A DNA stretch of 12,773 bases from Lachnospiraceae bacterium (GCA_019423745.1 JAHZAV010000051.1:1-12773), one strand, 5' to 3'; positions 1-6,781 are shown, counted from the first letter of the stretch. Program-made: numbers and translations. The notes: generated from the letters alone by a model not told the origin.

Positions 1-78
1 TGCAATATAAAAAAATTATGTCATTCTGGAGTTGCAATTACTTTTTCATTTAACATTTGCAAAAAAATAAAGAAAAAA

Positions 79-105
79 TTAGCACTCAACTGTTGACAGT
101 GCTAA
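79..105 (+). promoter_or_regulatory. CIRCE operator (HrcA binding site)
   Basis: The left arm TTAGCACTC, a 9-nt spacer and the right arm CAGTGCTAA match the CIRCE consensus TTAGCACTC-N9-GAGTGCTAA in 17 of 18 arm positions. The single mismatch (C97 instead of G) falls in the fifth base of an overlapping TTGACA -35 hexamer, so the operator seems to have given up one base to keep the promoter. CIRCE is the binding site of the heat-shock repressor HrcA. Its place in front of an Hsp20 gene implies repression at normal temperature and release on protein-folding stress. hrcA itself is not in the window. Confidence 0.92.
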
Positions 106-121
106 TTATAAGTGTTATATT
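93..121 (+). promoter_or_regulatory. Sigma-A type promoter of the hsp20 gene
   Basis: A consensus -35 TTGACA (93-98) is followed by a 17-nt spacer and the -10 hexamer TATATT (116-121). The -35 lies inside the CIRCE element, so bound HrcA would directly block RNA polymerase. Transcription from here would give a leader of about 120 nt before the hsp20 start codon, holding a 9-codon frame and a second CIRCE-like repeat. Confidence 0.8.
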
Positions 122-151
122 ACATATAGAACAAGAAAGAGGTAATTAAAA

Positions 152-181
152 ATGTTATTTCTAATTCTCTTCCAAGTTTGA
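152..181 (+). CDS. Possible 9-residue leader peptide in the hsp20 leader
   Basis: An ATG at 152 is preceded by AAAGAGG (136-142) at a 9-nt spacing, a good ribosome site. It opens a nine-codon frame, MLFLILFQV, ending at TGA 179-181. That stop lies inside the left arm of the second CIRCE-like repeat. The peptide is very hydrophobic. Nothing else supports translation, and such short frames arise by chance, so this is a candidate only. If translated, ribosome occupancy could affect folding of the downstream inverted repeat. Confidence 0.25.
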   Translation: MLFLILFQV

Positions 182-215
182 CACTCAACACGTCGGATTT
201 ATCTGACAGTGCTCA
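178..215 (+). promoter_or_regulatory. Degenerate second CIRCE-like element with enlarged spacer
   Basis: The arms TTGACACTC (178-186) and CAGTGCTCA (207-215) each match the CIRCE consensus at 7 of 9 positions, but the spacer is 20 nt instead of 9. The blocks CACTCAAC and TGACAGTGCT are shared exactly with the first CIRCE copy, so this looks like a duplicate with 11 nt inserted. CTGACA (203-208) with TTTATT (226-231) at 17 nt resembles a decayed copy of the first promoter. In RNA, TTGACACT can pair with AGTGCTCAA apart from one bulged C. Whether HrcA binds it is unknown. Confidence 0.55.
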
Positions 216-251
216 ATTGTATATATTTATTTTTGAAAGGAGCTATGACTT

Positions 252-713
252 ATGATGATGCCTAGTATTTTTGGAGAAAATTTATTTGATGATTGGATGG
301 ATTTTCCATTTGATGATGATTTTGATAAGCATTTCTTTGGAAGAAAAAATCCTTTATACGGGAAACATGCAAAAAATATGATGAAAACAGATGTAAAAGA
401 AACTGACAATAATTATGAAGTTGACATTGATCTGCCAGGATTTAAGAAAGATGAAATCAAGGCAAAATTGGAAAATGGATATCTTACAATCTCTGCTGCA
501 AAAGGCCTTGATAAAGATACACAGGATAAAAATGGAAAGTATATCCGCAAGGAACGTTATGCTGGTACTATGAGCCGCAGTTTCTATGTCGGTGATACGA
601 TTACTCAGGAAGACATTAAAGCAAAATATGAAGACGGTATTCTAAAACTTGCTATACCAAAAAAAGATACAAAAGCTGTAGAAAACAAGAGCTATATTGC
701 AATTGAAGGATAA
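252..713 (+). CDS. hsp20: Small heat-shock protein, Hsp20/alpha-crystallin family
   Basis: This 153-residue protein is an ATP-independent holdase chaperone that binds unfolding proteins in the cytoplasm until ATP-dependent chaperones can refold them. It has a short, Phe/Asp-rich N-terminal arm (residues 1-40), an alpha-crystallin domain (about 43-138) with the conserved DLPGFKKDEI block (60-69) and the family motif A-x-x-x-D-G-I-L-K-L (124-133), and a C-terminal tail with the I-x-I motif IAI (149-151) that docks between dimers in oligomers. The length is typical for bacterial Hsp20. AAAGGAG (236-242) lies 9 nt before the first ATG; two more ATGs follow in frame, so the start could shift by one or two codons. 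The gene stands alone between a CIRCE-controlled promoter and a strong terminator, implying HrcA control. Confidence 0.95.
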   Translation: MMMPSIFGENLFDDWMDFPFDDDFDKHFFGRKNPLYGKHAKNMMKTDVKETDNNYEVDIDLPGFKKDEIKAKLENGYLTISAAKGLDKDTQDKNGKYIRKERYAGTMSRSFYVGDTITQEDIKAKYEDGILKLAIPKKDTKAVENKSYIAIEG

Positions 714-730
714 ACTTTCTCTTCCGATTT

Positions 731-761
731 AAGGCGGTCCCTTACAAGGACCGCCCTTTTT
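731..761 (+). terminator. Rho-independent terminator of hsp20
   Basis: GGCGGTCC (733-740) and GGACCGCC (748-755) form a perfect GC-rich 8-bp stem around a 7-nt loop, followed by C and five T. It begins 17 nt after the hsp20 stop. The minus-strand nth operon converges here; read on that strand the tail after the stem is TTAAAT, so it would terminate in that direction only weakly. Confidence 0.93.
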
Positions 762-824
762 ATAGTAACACTATTTATACGTAACCATATCTTTTCGTTT
801 ATAATGTTTTGTACCTTTCTAATT

Positions 825-1460
825 CTATATCCCTTTTTTCTTGCAGATATCTTCCAGACAACATTTATCGCAGTATGGCTTTGTTCTGGCCGTACACACA
901 TCACGCCCATGATACACAAGTCTGTGACAGAAATCGCTGCCTTCTTCTGGCGGAATAATTTTCCAAAGTGCCATTTCCACTTTCTTGGGGTCTTTTATTC
1001 CATCTACCAAACCAATTCTATTTGTTAACCGTATACAATGAGTGTCTGTAACAATAGCCGGTTTTCCAAACACATCGCCCATAATAAGATTCGCGCTCTT
1101 TCTTCCTACTCCCGGAAGCTTTAAAAGAGCCTCAAAATCATCCGGAACTTTCCCTCCGTACTCCTCTTTCAATATCTTCATACATGCACTGATATCCCGC
1201 GCCTTACTCTTACCAAGTCCACACGGTCTGACTATATTTTCGATCTCTTCCACCTCTGCTCCTGCAAGAGCATCTACATCTGGATATTTATCATATAGAA
1301 CTTCTACAATCTTATTAACCCTCTCATCTGTACACTGAGCTGCCAGGCGTACACTTACAAGAAGCTTCCATGCCTGATCATAATCCAGCGTACATCCGGC
1401 ATCTGGATATTCTTTTTTCAATCTTTCTATTACTTCTAGTGCCAGCTGTTTTTTTGTCAT
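825..1460 (-). CDS. nth: Endonuclease III (DNA glycosylase/AP lyase)
   Basis: This base-excision-repair enzyme removes oxidised pyrimidines and nicks the resulting abasic site. The protein has 211 residues, the usual size. It shows the helix-hairpin-helix LPGVGRKSAN (115-124) with catalytic Lys121, the catalytic Asp139 in VTDTHCIRLTNR (137-148), and a C-terminal [4Fe-4S] cluster loop with Cys189, Cys197, Cys200 and Cys206. The first Cys gap is 7 residues, one more than in the E. coli enzyme. The longest frame starts at 1466, but its GAGAGG lies only 2 nt before that ATG and 8 nt before the ATG at 1460, which is preferred. It is the last gene of the apparent operon, 23 nt behind the unknown 366-residue protein. 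No own promoter was found. Confidence 0.95.
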   Translation of the reverse strand: MTKKQLALEVIERLKKEYPDAGCTLDYDQAWKLLVSVRLAAQCTDERVNKIVEVLYDKYPDVDALAGAEVEEIENIVRPCGLGKSKARDISACMKILKEEYGGKVPDDFEALLKLPGVGRKSANLIMGDVFGKPAIVTDTHCIRLTNRIGLVDGIKDPKKVEMALWKIIPPEEGSDFCHRLVYHGRDVCTARTKPYCDKCCLEDICKKKGI

Positions 1461-1483
1461 TTTCATATCCTCTCTTTTACAAT

Positions 1484-2584
1484 TTATTTAGCACTCATTC
1501 TGCTTTTCCCTACTGCTGGACAAAAAGCATCCAAATCTTCAAAAATCCACCCCTCACGATTTCGGGCTTTAAAAAATCCACCATTTCTCCCACACTTTTT
1601 CTGACATTTTGAAACCATAAACTGCATGCGGAAAATAAAATCCTGGGATTCCATACATGTAAATGGATGCTCTTCCGTAACAACCACCTGCATATCATCC
1701 TTTTTATAAAAAGGATATTTCCCTTCAAATCCAGCCCTCTTCAGCCGACTATTCACAACCTTCCTTTTTTGAAGAATCTGTGCATTTAAAGGTTCTCCAT
1801 AGTCTCTCTTAGGATAAGCAAGAGAAGCCCGGCGAACTTTTTCATATATTGTTTCATATAAATCTTCTCTTGCCGGACTGCAAAGCATAGCAGCAAGCTT
1901 CTTTTCTAAAAAACGTACTGGGAATTTTTCATAAATACTGACGAAAAAAGCATATATTCCATCCCCTGCCTCTTTTGCCAATTTTTTCATGCACTCTGCT
2001 CCTTTGGGATTTGAAGGATATCTTCCCTCCAATGATTCCTCCACAGGTGACCAGAAACGAAAAGGCGGAAATTCCACCAGATGCATGAGTTCCATTTCCA
2101 TACCGTTACATGCCTTTTCCTTCATATATTCATATTTATCATAAATTGTTCCCACCATATAGACAAGCTGTCTCCATTGTTCCTGCCCCTGTACCCAGAA
2201 ATGTCCAATTCTGTGATATTGATAACACTGAAAATACTCTTCGATCTCACGAAACCAGATCGTAAATACGTTCTCTTTTCCTTGCTTAACTATTAAAGCT
2301 GTCTGACCGTCCCTTTGTGCAATCTGAGCTTGAAGTGGATATTCCCCTGCATCCAGCGGAAGGTATTCTCCCGTCATTCTGGCATTTTTTAACACAAGAT
2401 AACACTCCAATGCATCGTTCATCATATAAGGAATGTAATAATTACTATTTCTTTGGTCAATCATCTCTTCATGTAATTCAAATACCTGATACTGAAAAAT
2501 TTCCGCCAATTTACCATATACATTCGGCATTCCTTTTTCCAGACCAGGGAGATATTTTCTCTGTTCTTCATAGTGCTCTAGCAT
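1484..2584 (-). CDS. Uncharacterised 366-residue protein of a repair operon
   Basis: No function is recognised. It vaguely resembles an uncharacterised clostridial family (possibly DUF3878), from memory only. The protein looks soluble and cytoplasmic: no signal peptide or membrane segment, rich in Tyr, Glu and Lys. Visible landmarks are an aromatic N-terminal half (for example YYIPYMMNDALECYLVL at 49-65), the block EFPPFRFW (171-178), AGFEGKYPFYKKDD (284-297) and a late cysteine group, Cys310, Cys327, Cys331 and Cys355, with CQKKC at 327-331 that could bind metal. AAAGGAG lies 11 nt before the ATG, which overlaps the end of the YkgJ-type gene by 7 nt (ATGCTAG), so the two are probably translationally coupled and may act together. 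The frame is intact and fits tightly between neighbours, so it is surely a gene. Confidence 0.85.
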   Translation of the reverse strand: MLEHYEEQRKYLPGLEKGMPNVYGKLAEIFQYQVFELHEEMIDQRNSNYYIPYMMNDALECYLVLKNARMTGEYLPLDAGEYPLQAQIAQRDGQTALIVKQGKENVFTIWFREIEEYFQCYQYHRIGHFWVQGQEQWRQLVYMVGTIYDKYEYMKEKACNGMEMELMHLVEFPPFRFWSPVEESLEGRYPSNPKGAECMKKLAKEAGDGIYAFFVSIYEKFPVRFLEKKLAAMLCSPAREDLYETIYEKVRRASLAYPKRDYGEPLNAQILQKRKVVNSRLKRAGFEGKYPFYKKDDMQVVVTEEHPFTCMESQDFIFRMQFMVSKCQKKCGRNGGFFKARNREGWIFEDLDAFCPAVGKSRMSAK

Positions 2585-3240
2585 AATCCAAGTGTCTCCT
2601 TTACCCCAGCCATACGTTCATAAAATTCTTTATAAAAATCTTTAAAATCATATGCCCTTTGATAAAATGTACGAAGCAGATATGTCTGCAATATCTTAAT
2701 CTGTTCTGCTTCCAGCTGTTCGGATTCTCTCCGACAAAGGGAAAGGAACTGATGCCAGTCCCAAATATATGCTTCATAAGCTTTCAAATCAGAAATGTCT
2801 ATCCATTTCTTTACTTTAATTTTACTCCGCCTTTTCTTTTTACACTCATATATCTGAAGAAAATACCGAAATCCACTTTCTTCATAGTATCTGCCTAGAG
2901 GAAACATCCTGCAAATTCCCGGTCGGAATGGATGAATCCTGCATCTTCCCTCCTGATTAAGGAATTCACATCTTTCTGTTTTTTTATTCATACGAAGATT
3001 CGGCAAAACCATACCGTCCACCACATTTAATTCAATGGAATCCTGCATCAGTTCCTCAAAACTTTTTCCGGTTCCTTCAGACATCTGTGCAATATCCCAG
3101 GGATCCAAAACAATGGAGCTTCCCATACCCTGACAACAGGCGAAACACCCTTCACATCCCTGACAATCAGCTTTTACTAAATCTGATGCGGTATACAGAC
3201 TACCGTCAGAAATCTCTAAAAGATCTACATTTCTTATCAC
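2578..3240 (-). CDS. YkgJ family cysteine-cluster (metal-binding) protein
   Basis: This 220-residue protein carries the YkgJ-type signature: C-x2-C-x2-C-x2-CC at Cys26, 29, 32, 35 and 36, then Cys91, Cys100, His103 in RIHPFRPGIC and Cys110, with Cys133 further on. The family is thought to bind zinc or an iron-sulfur cluster; its biochemical role is unknown, although related cysteine arrangements occur in FliB-type lysine methylases. The C-terminal third (from about 150) is helical and charged, with no further known motif. The start is GTG at 3240; an in-frame TGA lies three codons upstream, so no longer start exists, and the ribosome site is poor (AAGAG/GTGAG). The gene follows the EndoQ-helicase by 31 nt and overlaps the next gene by 7 nt. 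A maturation or redox role toward the Fe-S enzyme nth is possible but is inference. Confidence 0.88.
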   Translation of the reverse strand: MIRNVDLLEISDGSLYTASDLVKADCQGCEGCFACCQGMGSSIVLDPWDIAQMSEGTGKSFEELMQDSIELNVVDGMVLPNLRMNKKTERCEFLNQEGRCRIHPFRPGICRMFPLGRYYEESGFRYFLQIYECKKKRRSKIKVKKWIDISDLKAYEAYIWDWHQFLSLCRRESEQLEAEQIKILQTYLLRTFYQRAYDFKDFYKEFYERMAGVKETLGLC

Positions 3241-3271
3241 AAATACTCACTCTTTCTACTATGCTTTCTTT

Positions 3272-6200
3272 TTATAATCCTTCCTCAAACAAGGACATCT
3301 GATGATAGGATACTTCTTTCCCATGCCCTCGTCCCTGTTCCCTTTGAATGATAGACTCATCTATCCTTGTCAGAAACGGAGATTCTTCTCCTGATGCTGT
3401 CAAAATCAGCTCTTCTTTTGCTCTCGTCATCCCCACATATAAAAGACGTTTTTCCTCATCTATATCCACCAAATATTTGGATGTATCCAAAGGAATACTA
3501 CCCTTTTCTGCACCATAAATCATAACAACCGGAAACTCCAGCCCTTTAGATCCATGTAAAGTCATAAGTGTAACAGCTTCAGCTATATAGTTTTTATCTC
3601 CGCATCGTTTCAGATCACTTTCCACTCCCAGCTCAACAGCCAGACGGAATTCTGACATAGACTGGTAAAATGCGGCTAATGAAATCAGCCTTTTTATAGC
3701 ATCATTTTCTTCAAATTGCATATCCTTCATCCACATCTTGAGAAAATCCAAAGGCTTTTTCTTTCGGTAAACGAACTGATATTTCTGTATCTGTTCATTC
3801 AGAATCTGTTCTGCCACAGGGTTCCAGGAAAGTTTCCACAAAATTTGGGCACTCTTTTTCTTGGCAGATATGTCATCTTCATTTTCCAGACACCGAAAAA
3901 AGCAAAGACTTCCTTGCACCTTGTCCTCTAAAAGGAAGCTTTCCCTGCCGGCTATCACAAAAGGAATCCCTTCCTGCCTGAAACATTTTTCTATCAGAGC
4001 CATCTGATGGTGGGTACGGCAGAGCACTGCAATATCATTGAAAGAGCGAATCTTCCTATCATATTCTTCTCCAGAAAGATTTTGTGCTTCCACCATTCCA
4101 ATTCCGCCAGTCATACGTCCAATTTCTTTTGTAATAAAAATAGCCTCGCCCATCTTGCTTCCTGCTTTGTAAAGCCGCACCGGCCTCTGATTCGGACAGT
4201 TTGGATGATATGTTCCCCTGCCAAGAACAGACTCTGCCGCTTGCAGAATCTGAGGGGAAGAACGGTAATTTTCAATGAGTTCAACCACTTCCAGACCGGG
4301 GACATCCTCTTTTAAATGTTCAAAACATGCCTCGGATGCTCCTCGAAAGCCATAAATAGATTGATTGGCATCCCCAATAACAAATAATTCATTTGCCGCC
4401 TTATTCCATGCCATAAGCAAACGATACTGCAATGGATTAATATCTTGAAATTCATCTACCAAAATATAAGAAGGAATTTTATATTTTTTCTCTTTTATCT
4501 CAGATTCTAATATCTGCAAAGTTTCCAAAAGAAGATCATCAAAATCCATCAGACGATTTTTCTTTTTCTCTTCTTCATATTTCTGTACCGCCTTTTGCCA
4601 AACGTTCTCTTCGTCCTTGCTCCTTAACGTTACTTTCATCCCTGCTTTTTGCTGTGACAATTTTTCCAGAAATTCTTTTGGATTCATAGCAAGTTGACTG
4701 TCTTGTACTGCACATTCTGCCATCTCTGTTTGTTCCAGTTCTGTAGCAAGTATAACTTCTCTTCCCTGTTCCTCAAGAAAAGTAAGACAAAGGGCATGAA
4801 ATGTTCCGATATTGATTTTAGCAAGACGCCTGTTGTTCCCTAACGCATATTTCAGACGCTCTGTCATCTCTTTGGCAGCCTGATTGGTAAATGTTACAGC
4901 CATAATATCATTTGCTTTTACTTTGCGATGTTCCAACAAGTATAAAATCCGTGCAACTAATGTTTTTGTCTTTCCTGTTCCTGGCCCAGCAAAAACAGCA
5001 ATACTTCTTCCCACACATTGCACAGCCCGCAACTGCTGTGCATTCATCTGTAAATCCTGTTGCTTTTTCTTCTGCTGACCTTGTCCGGCGGCTTCTGCCT
5101 GGTTCTTATTTTCCTGTTCTTTTACCTCATTTATATCCAATAACTCTTTTTTTCTTTTCTCCTGGTGTTCTCCCATTTTCTGATTGCCAAGAATAGAAAA
5201 AAAATCCAACTGTCCTTCTGTTTCATGGATTTCCTCTGGATGAAAAAGACGAATGGTTCCATATTCGCCATCAAAACCAGGTATCCTTTCCGCTCTCCCT
5301 TCCCGCAGCCTTGAAATACCCTCCGCCAGACGATATCCAGACACCTTCTTTATATCCTCTACCGGAACTGTTCTAAGTATTTCAAATTCAGGTCCAAGAT
5401 GCTGCAACATATTTTCATATTCTCTGGTCACCTTTTTACTGGTCGACGAACATCCATATGCAGAGCCAATAACTTCTGGAAGGGGAACAAGACTTTCGAA
5501 ATCTGCCGCCGCATGTGGTCTATATCCTTCTTCACGGTCCGCCAGTTCTTCTACCCTGTGAGATACCCCTATCGTAATCTTTTTACCGCACACTGGACAA
5601 ATACCACCAAATTTATTTGTCTCATCTGGTGTCAGACAAATCCCACATTTACGATGACCGTCCATATGATATTTTCCTTCCTCCGGAAAAAACTCAATCG
5701 TACCCTTAAGTCCTTTTCCTTCCTGAATTGCCTTATACAATCCCTGATATGACAACTCAATATCTAAAAGGTTGGCTTCCCGCCCAAGTTTTGCTGGAGA
5801 ATGAGCGTCAGAATTAGAAATCAACTGAAAACGATCCAACGCTGATACCCGCCAATTCATTGGTGGATCCGAAGAAAGTCCTGTCTCCACAGCATGAATG
5901 TGAGGTGTCAGATCTTCAAAACACTCTTCTATTGTATCAAATCCTGAAAATGCACCAAACAATGAGAAATGAGGTGTCCAAATATGAGCCGGTACATAGA
6001 TACTGTCGGGCGTTGTCTCCAGAACAATTCCTAAAAGATCTTTACATGGAACCCCCAGGATTGGTCTCCCATCAGAATGAATATTTCCAATCGCTTCCAA
6101 TCGGCTGGAAACATTTTCTGCCTCCTCTATTCCCGGCAGAAGAATCAGACTATGAACCTTACGTACCTTTTCCCCTTTTTTATATATAGAGCTAATTTCT

Positions 6201-6463
6201 CCTGTAACAACAAAGCGAGGAACTTCTGCTCCTTCTGCGGCCGGATCATGTAGCCGATACTCTTCCTTCAATACATACAAGCCGTCTTCTGCCGGCTTCA
6301 GCTTTTCTTTTAGTTCTTCTCTCCAGGCCGGATGTGTAAAATCTCCAGTTCCAACAATATGAATTCCCTTCTTTCTAGCCCATAGATCCAGATATTCCGG
6401 CTTACAATCTTTACTGGTGGCGCGGGAATAATAAGAGTGAATATGCAGATCTGCTATGTACAT
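3272..6463 (-). CDS. Endonuclease Q-like PHP nuclease fused to UvrD/PcrA-type helicase
   Basis: This 1063-residue protein has two halves. Residues 1-410 resemble endonuclease Q, which nicks 5' of deaminated bases (uracil, hypoxanthine, xanthine) and abasic sites. They show PHP metal ligands His7 and His9 (DLHIHS), Asp41 (GTGDFTH), Glu89 (TGEISS), Asp219 and His221 (SNSDAHS), and a zinc finger with Cys273, 276, 289 and 292. A charged linker (about 411-470) follows. Residues 471-1045 are an SF1A helicase: Walker A AGPGTGKT (492-499), TFTNQAAKEM (524-533), DEFQD (670-674), GDANQSIYGFRG (697-708), ENYRSS (731-736), TLHGSKGLEF (968-977) and LLYVGMTRAK (1007-1016). At about 575 residues it is shorter than PcrA. 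QLDFF (418-422) and QMSLF (1055-1059) look like sliding-clamp motifs. The frame extends upstream to a GTG at 6496, but AAGGA 6 nt before the ATG at 6463 fixes the start. It heads the repair operon. Confidence 0.92.
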   Translation of the reverse strand: MYIADLHIHSYYSRATSKDCKPEYLDLWARKKGIHIVGTGDFTHPAWREELKEKLKPAEDGLYVLKEEYRLHDPAAEGAEVPRFVVTGEISSIYKKGEKVRKVHSLILLPGIEEAENVSSRLEAIGNIHSDGRPILGVPCKDLLGIVLETTPDSIYVPAHIWTPHFSLFGAFSGFDTIEECFEDLTPHIHAVETGLSSDPPMNWRVSALDRFQLISNSDAHSPAKLGREANLLDIELSYQGLYKAIQEGKGLKGTIEFFPEEGKYHMDGHRKCGICLTPDETNKFGGICPVCGKKITIGVSHRVEELADREEGYRPHAAADFESLVPLPEVIGSAYGCSSTSKKVTREYENMLQHLGPEFEILRTVPVEDIKKVSGYRLAEGISRLREGRAERIPGFDGEYGTIRLFHPEEIHETEGQLDFFSILGNQKMGEHQEKRKKELLDINEVKEQENKNQAEAAGQGQQKKKQQDLQMNAQQLRAVQCVGRSIAVFAGPGTGKTKTLVARILYLLEHRKVKANDIMAVTFTNQAAKEMTERLKYALGNNRRLAKINIGTFHALCLTFLEEQGREVILATELEQTEMAECAVQDSQLAMNPKEFLEKLSQQKAGMKVTLRSKDEENVWQKAVQKYEEEKKKNRLMDFDDLLLETLQILESEIKEKKYKIPSYILVDEFQDINPLQYRLLMAWNKAANELFVIGDANQSIYGFRGASEACFEHLKEDVPGLEVVELIENYRSSPQILQAAESVLGRGTYHPNCPNQRPVRLYKAGSKMGEAIFITKEIGRMTGGIGMVEAQNLSGEEYDRKIRSFNDIAVLCRTHHQMALIEKCFRQEGIPFVIAGRESFLLEDKVQGSLCFFRCLENEDDISAKKKSAQILWKLSWNPVAEQILNEQIQKYQFVYRKKKPLDFLKMWMKDMQFEENDAIKRLISLAAFYQSMSEFRLAVELGVESDLKRCGDKNYIAEAVTLMTLHGSKGLEFPVVMIYGAEKGSIPLDTSKYLVDIDEEKRLLYVGMTRAKEELILTASGEESPFLTRIDESIIQREQGRGHGKEVSYHQMSLFEEGL

Positions 6464-6498
6464 AAAGATTCCTTCTTTCCTCTTTTGCTCTGCCACCT

Positions 6499-6527
6499 AT
6501 TATAATATGAAAGGGAAAAAAGCACAA
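6499..6527 (-). promoter_or_regulatory. Probable promoter of the EndoQ-helicase operon
   Basis: On the minus strand a perfect -10 TATAAT (6499-6504) lies 17 nt after TTGTGC (6522-6527), a weak -35 matching only the TTG of the consensus. It sits between the terminator of the preceding unit and the ATG at 6463, giving a leader of about 30 nt. No operator is visible. Confidence 0.5.
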
Positions 6528-6529
6528 CT

Positions 6530-6573
6530 AAAGGCAGGTGGAATCAGCAAACTGCATCTGTCCTCCTGCCTTT
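6530..6573 (-). terminator. Hairpin terminator after the SPFH/RHH unit
   Basis: AAAGGCAGG (6530-6538) and CCTGCCTTT (6565-6573) are perfect 9-bp arms. The 26-nt loop folds further around CAGTTTGCTG. On the minus strand a run of five T lies about 8 nt after the stem; on the plus strand the stem is followed by a T-rich stretch, so it may work both ways. It begins just after the stop of the small regulator. Confidence 0.7.
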
Positions 6574-6575
6574 TG

Positions 6576-6779
6576 TTATTTTGTATTTCTTTTTCGATGT
6601 TTTACACATTCTGTCAAAAGATATTCAATTTGTCCGTTCATCGATCGAAAATCATCTTCTGCCCACTGTGCAATCTCCTCATACAATTTAGGAGATAGGC
6701 GAAGGGGAACTTGTTTCTTGGTTTTTTTCTCTGATTTTTCTTTTTCCAAAAATTCCCCCTCCTTTTCCCTTTCAATCAT
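6576..6779 (-). CDS. Arc-like ribbon-helix-helix DNA-binding protein
   Basis: This small 67-residue protein has a highly charged Glu/Lys-rich N-terminal tail (1-22) followed by an Arc/CopG-type ribbon-helix-helix fold: strand KQVPLRLS (22-29), helix A from about 30 to 44, and helix B beginning RSMNGQIEYLL (45-55). Such proteins dimerise through the strand, which reads the major groove of short palindromic operators. The ATG at 6779 lies 2 nt after the SPFH stop (TAAAAATG) with no ribosome site of its own, so it would need coupled re-initiation. Inside the frame a perfect AAGGAGG lies 8 nt before a TTG at 6749, a rival start that would give 57 residues and still keep the whole fold. It probably controls its own operon through the inverted repeat upstream of the SPFH gene. 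Confidence 0.88.
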   Translation of the reverse strand: MIEREKEGEFLEKEKSEKKTKKQVPLRLSPKLYEEIAQWAEDDFRSMNGQIEYLLTECVKHRKRNTK

Positions 6780-6781
6780 TT

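Noticed and set aside
227..409. Minus-strand frame opposite the hsp20 start
   Set aside because: It is antisense to a well-supported gene, has no ribosome site and resembles no protein family.
1488..1496. Exact CIRCE half-site TTAGCACTC near the start of nth
   Set aside because: The required right arm at 1506-1514 is absent (TTCCCTACT), and the site overlaps the coding end of the preceding gene; a chance match.
3716..5752. Several plus-strand frames of 60-120 codons opposite the EndoQ-helicase
   Set aside because: Shadow frames of a long intact gene, without ribosome sites or recognisable domains.
6464..6496. GTG start at 6496 adding 11 residues to the EndoQ-helicase
   Set aside because: Those codons include the ribosome site (AAGGA, 6 nt before ATG 6463), and PHP proteins begin right at MYIADLHIHS.
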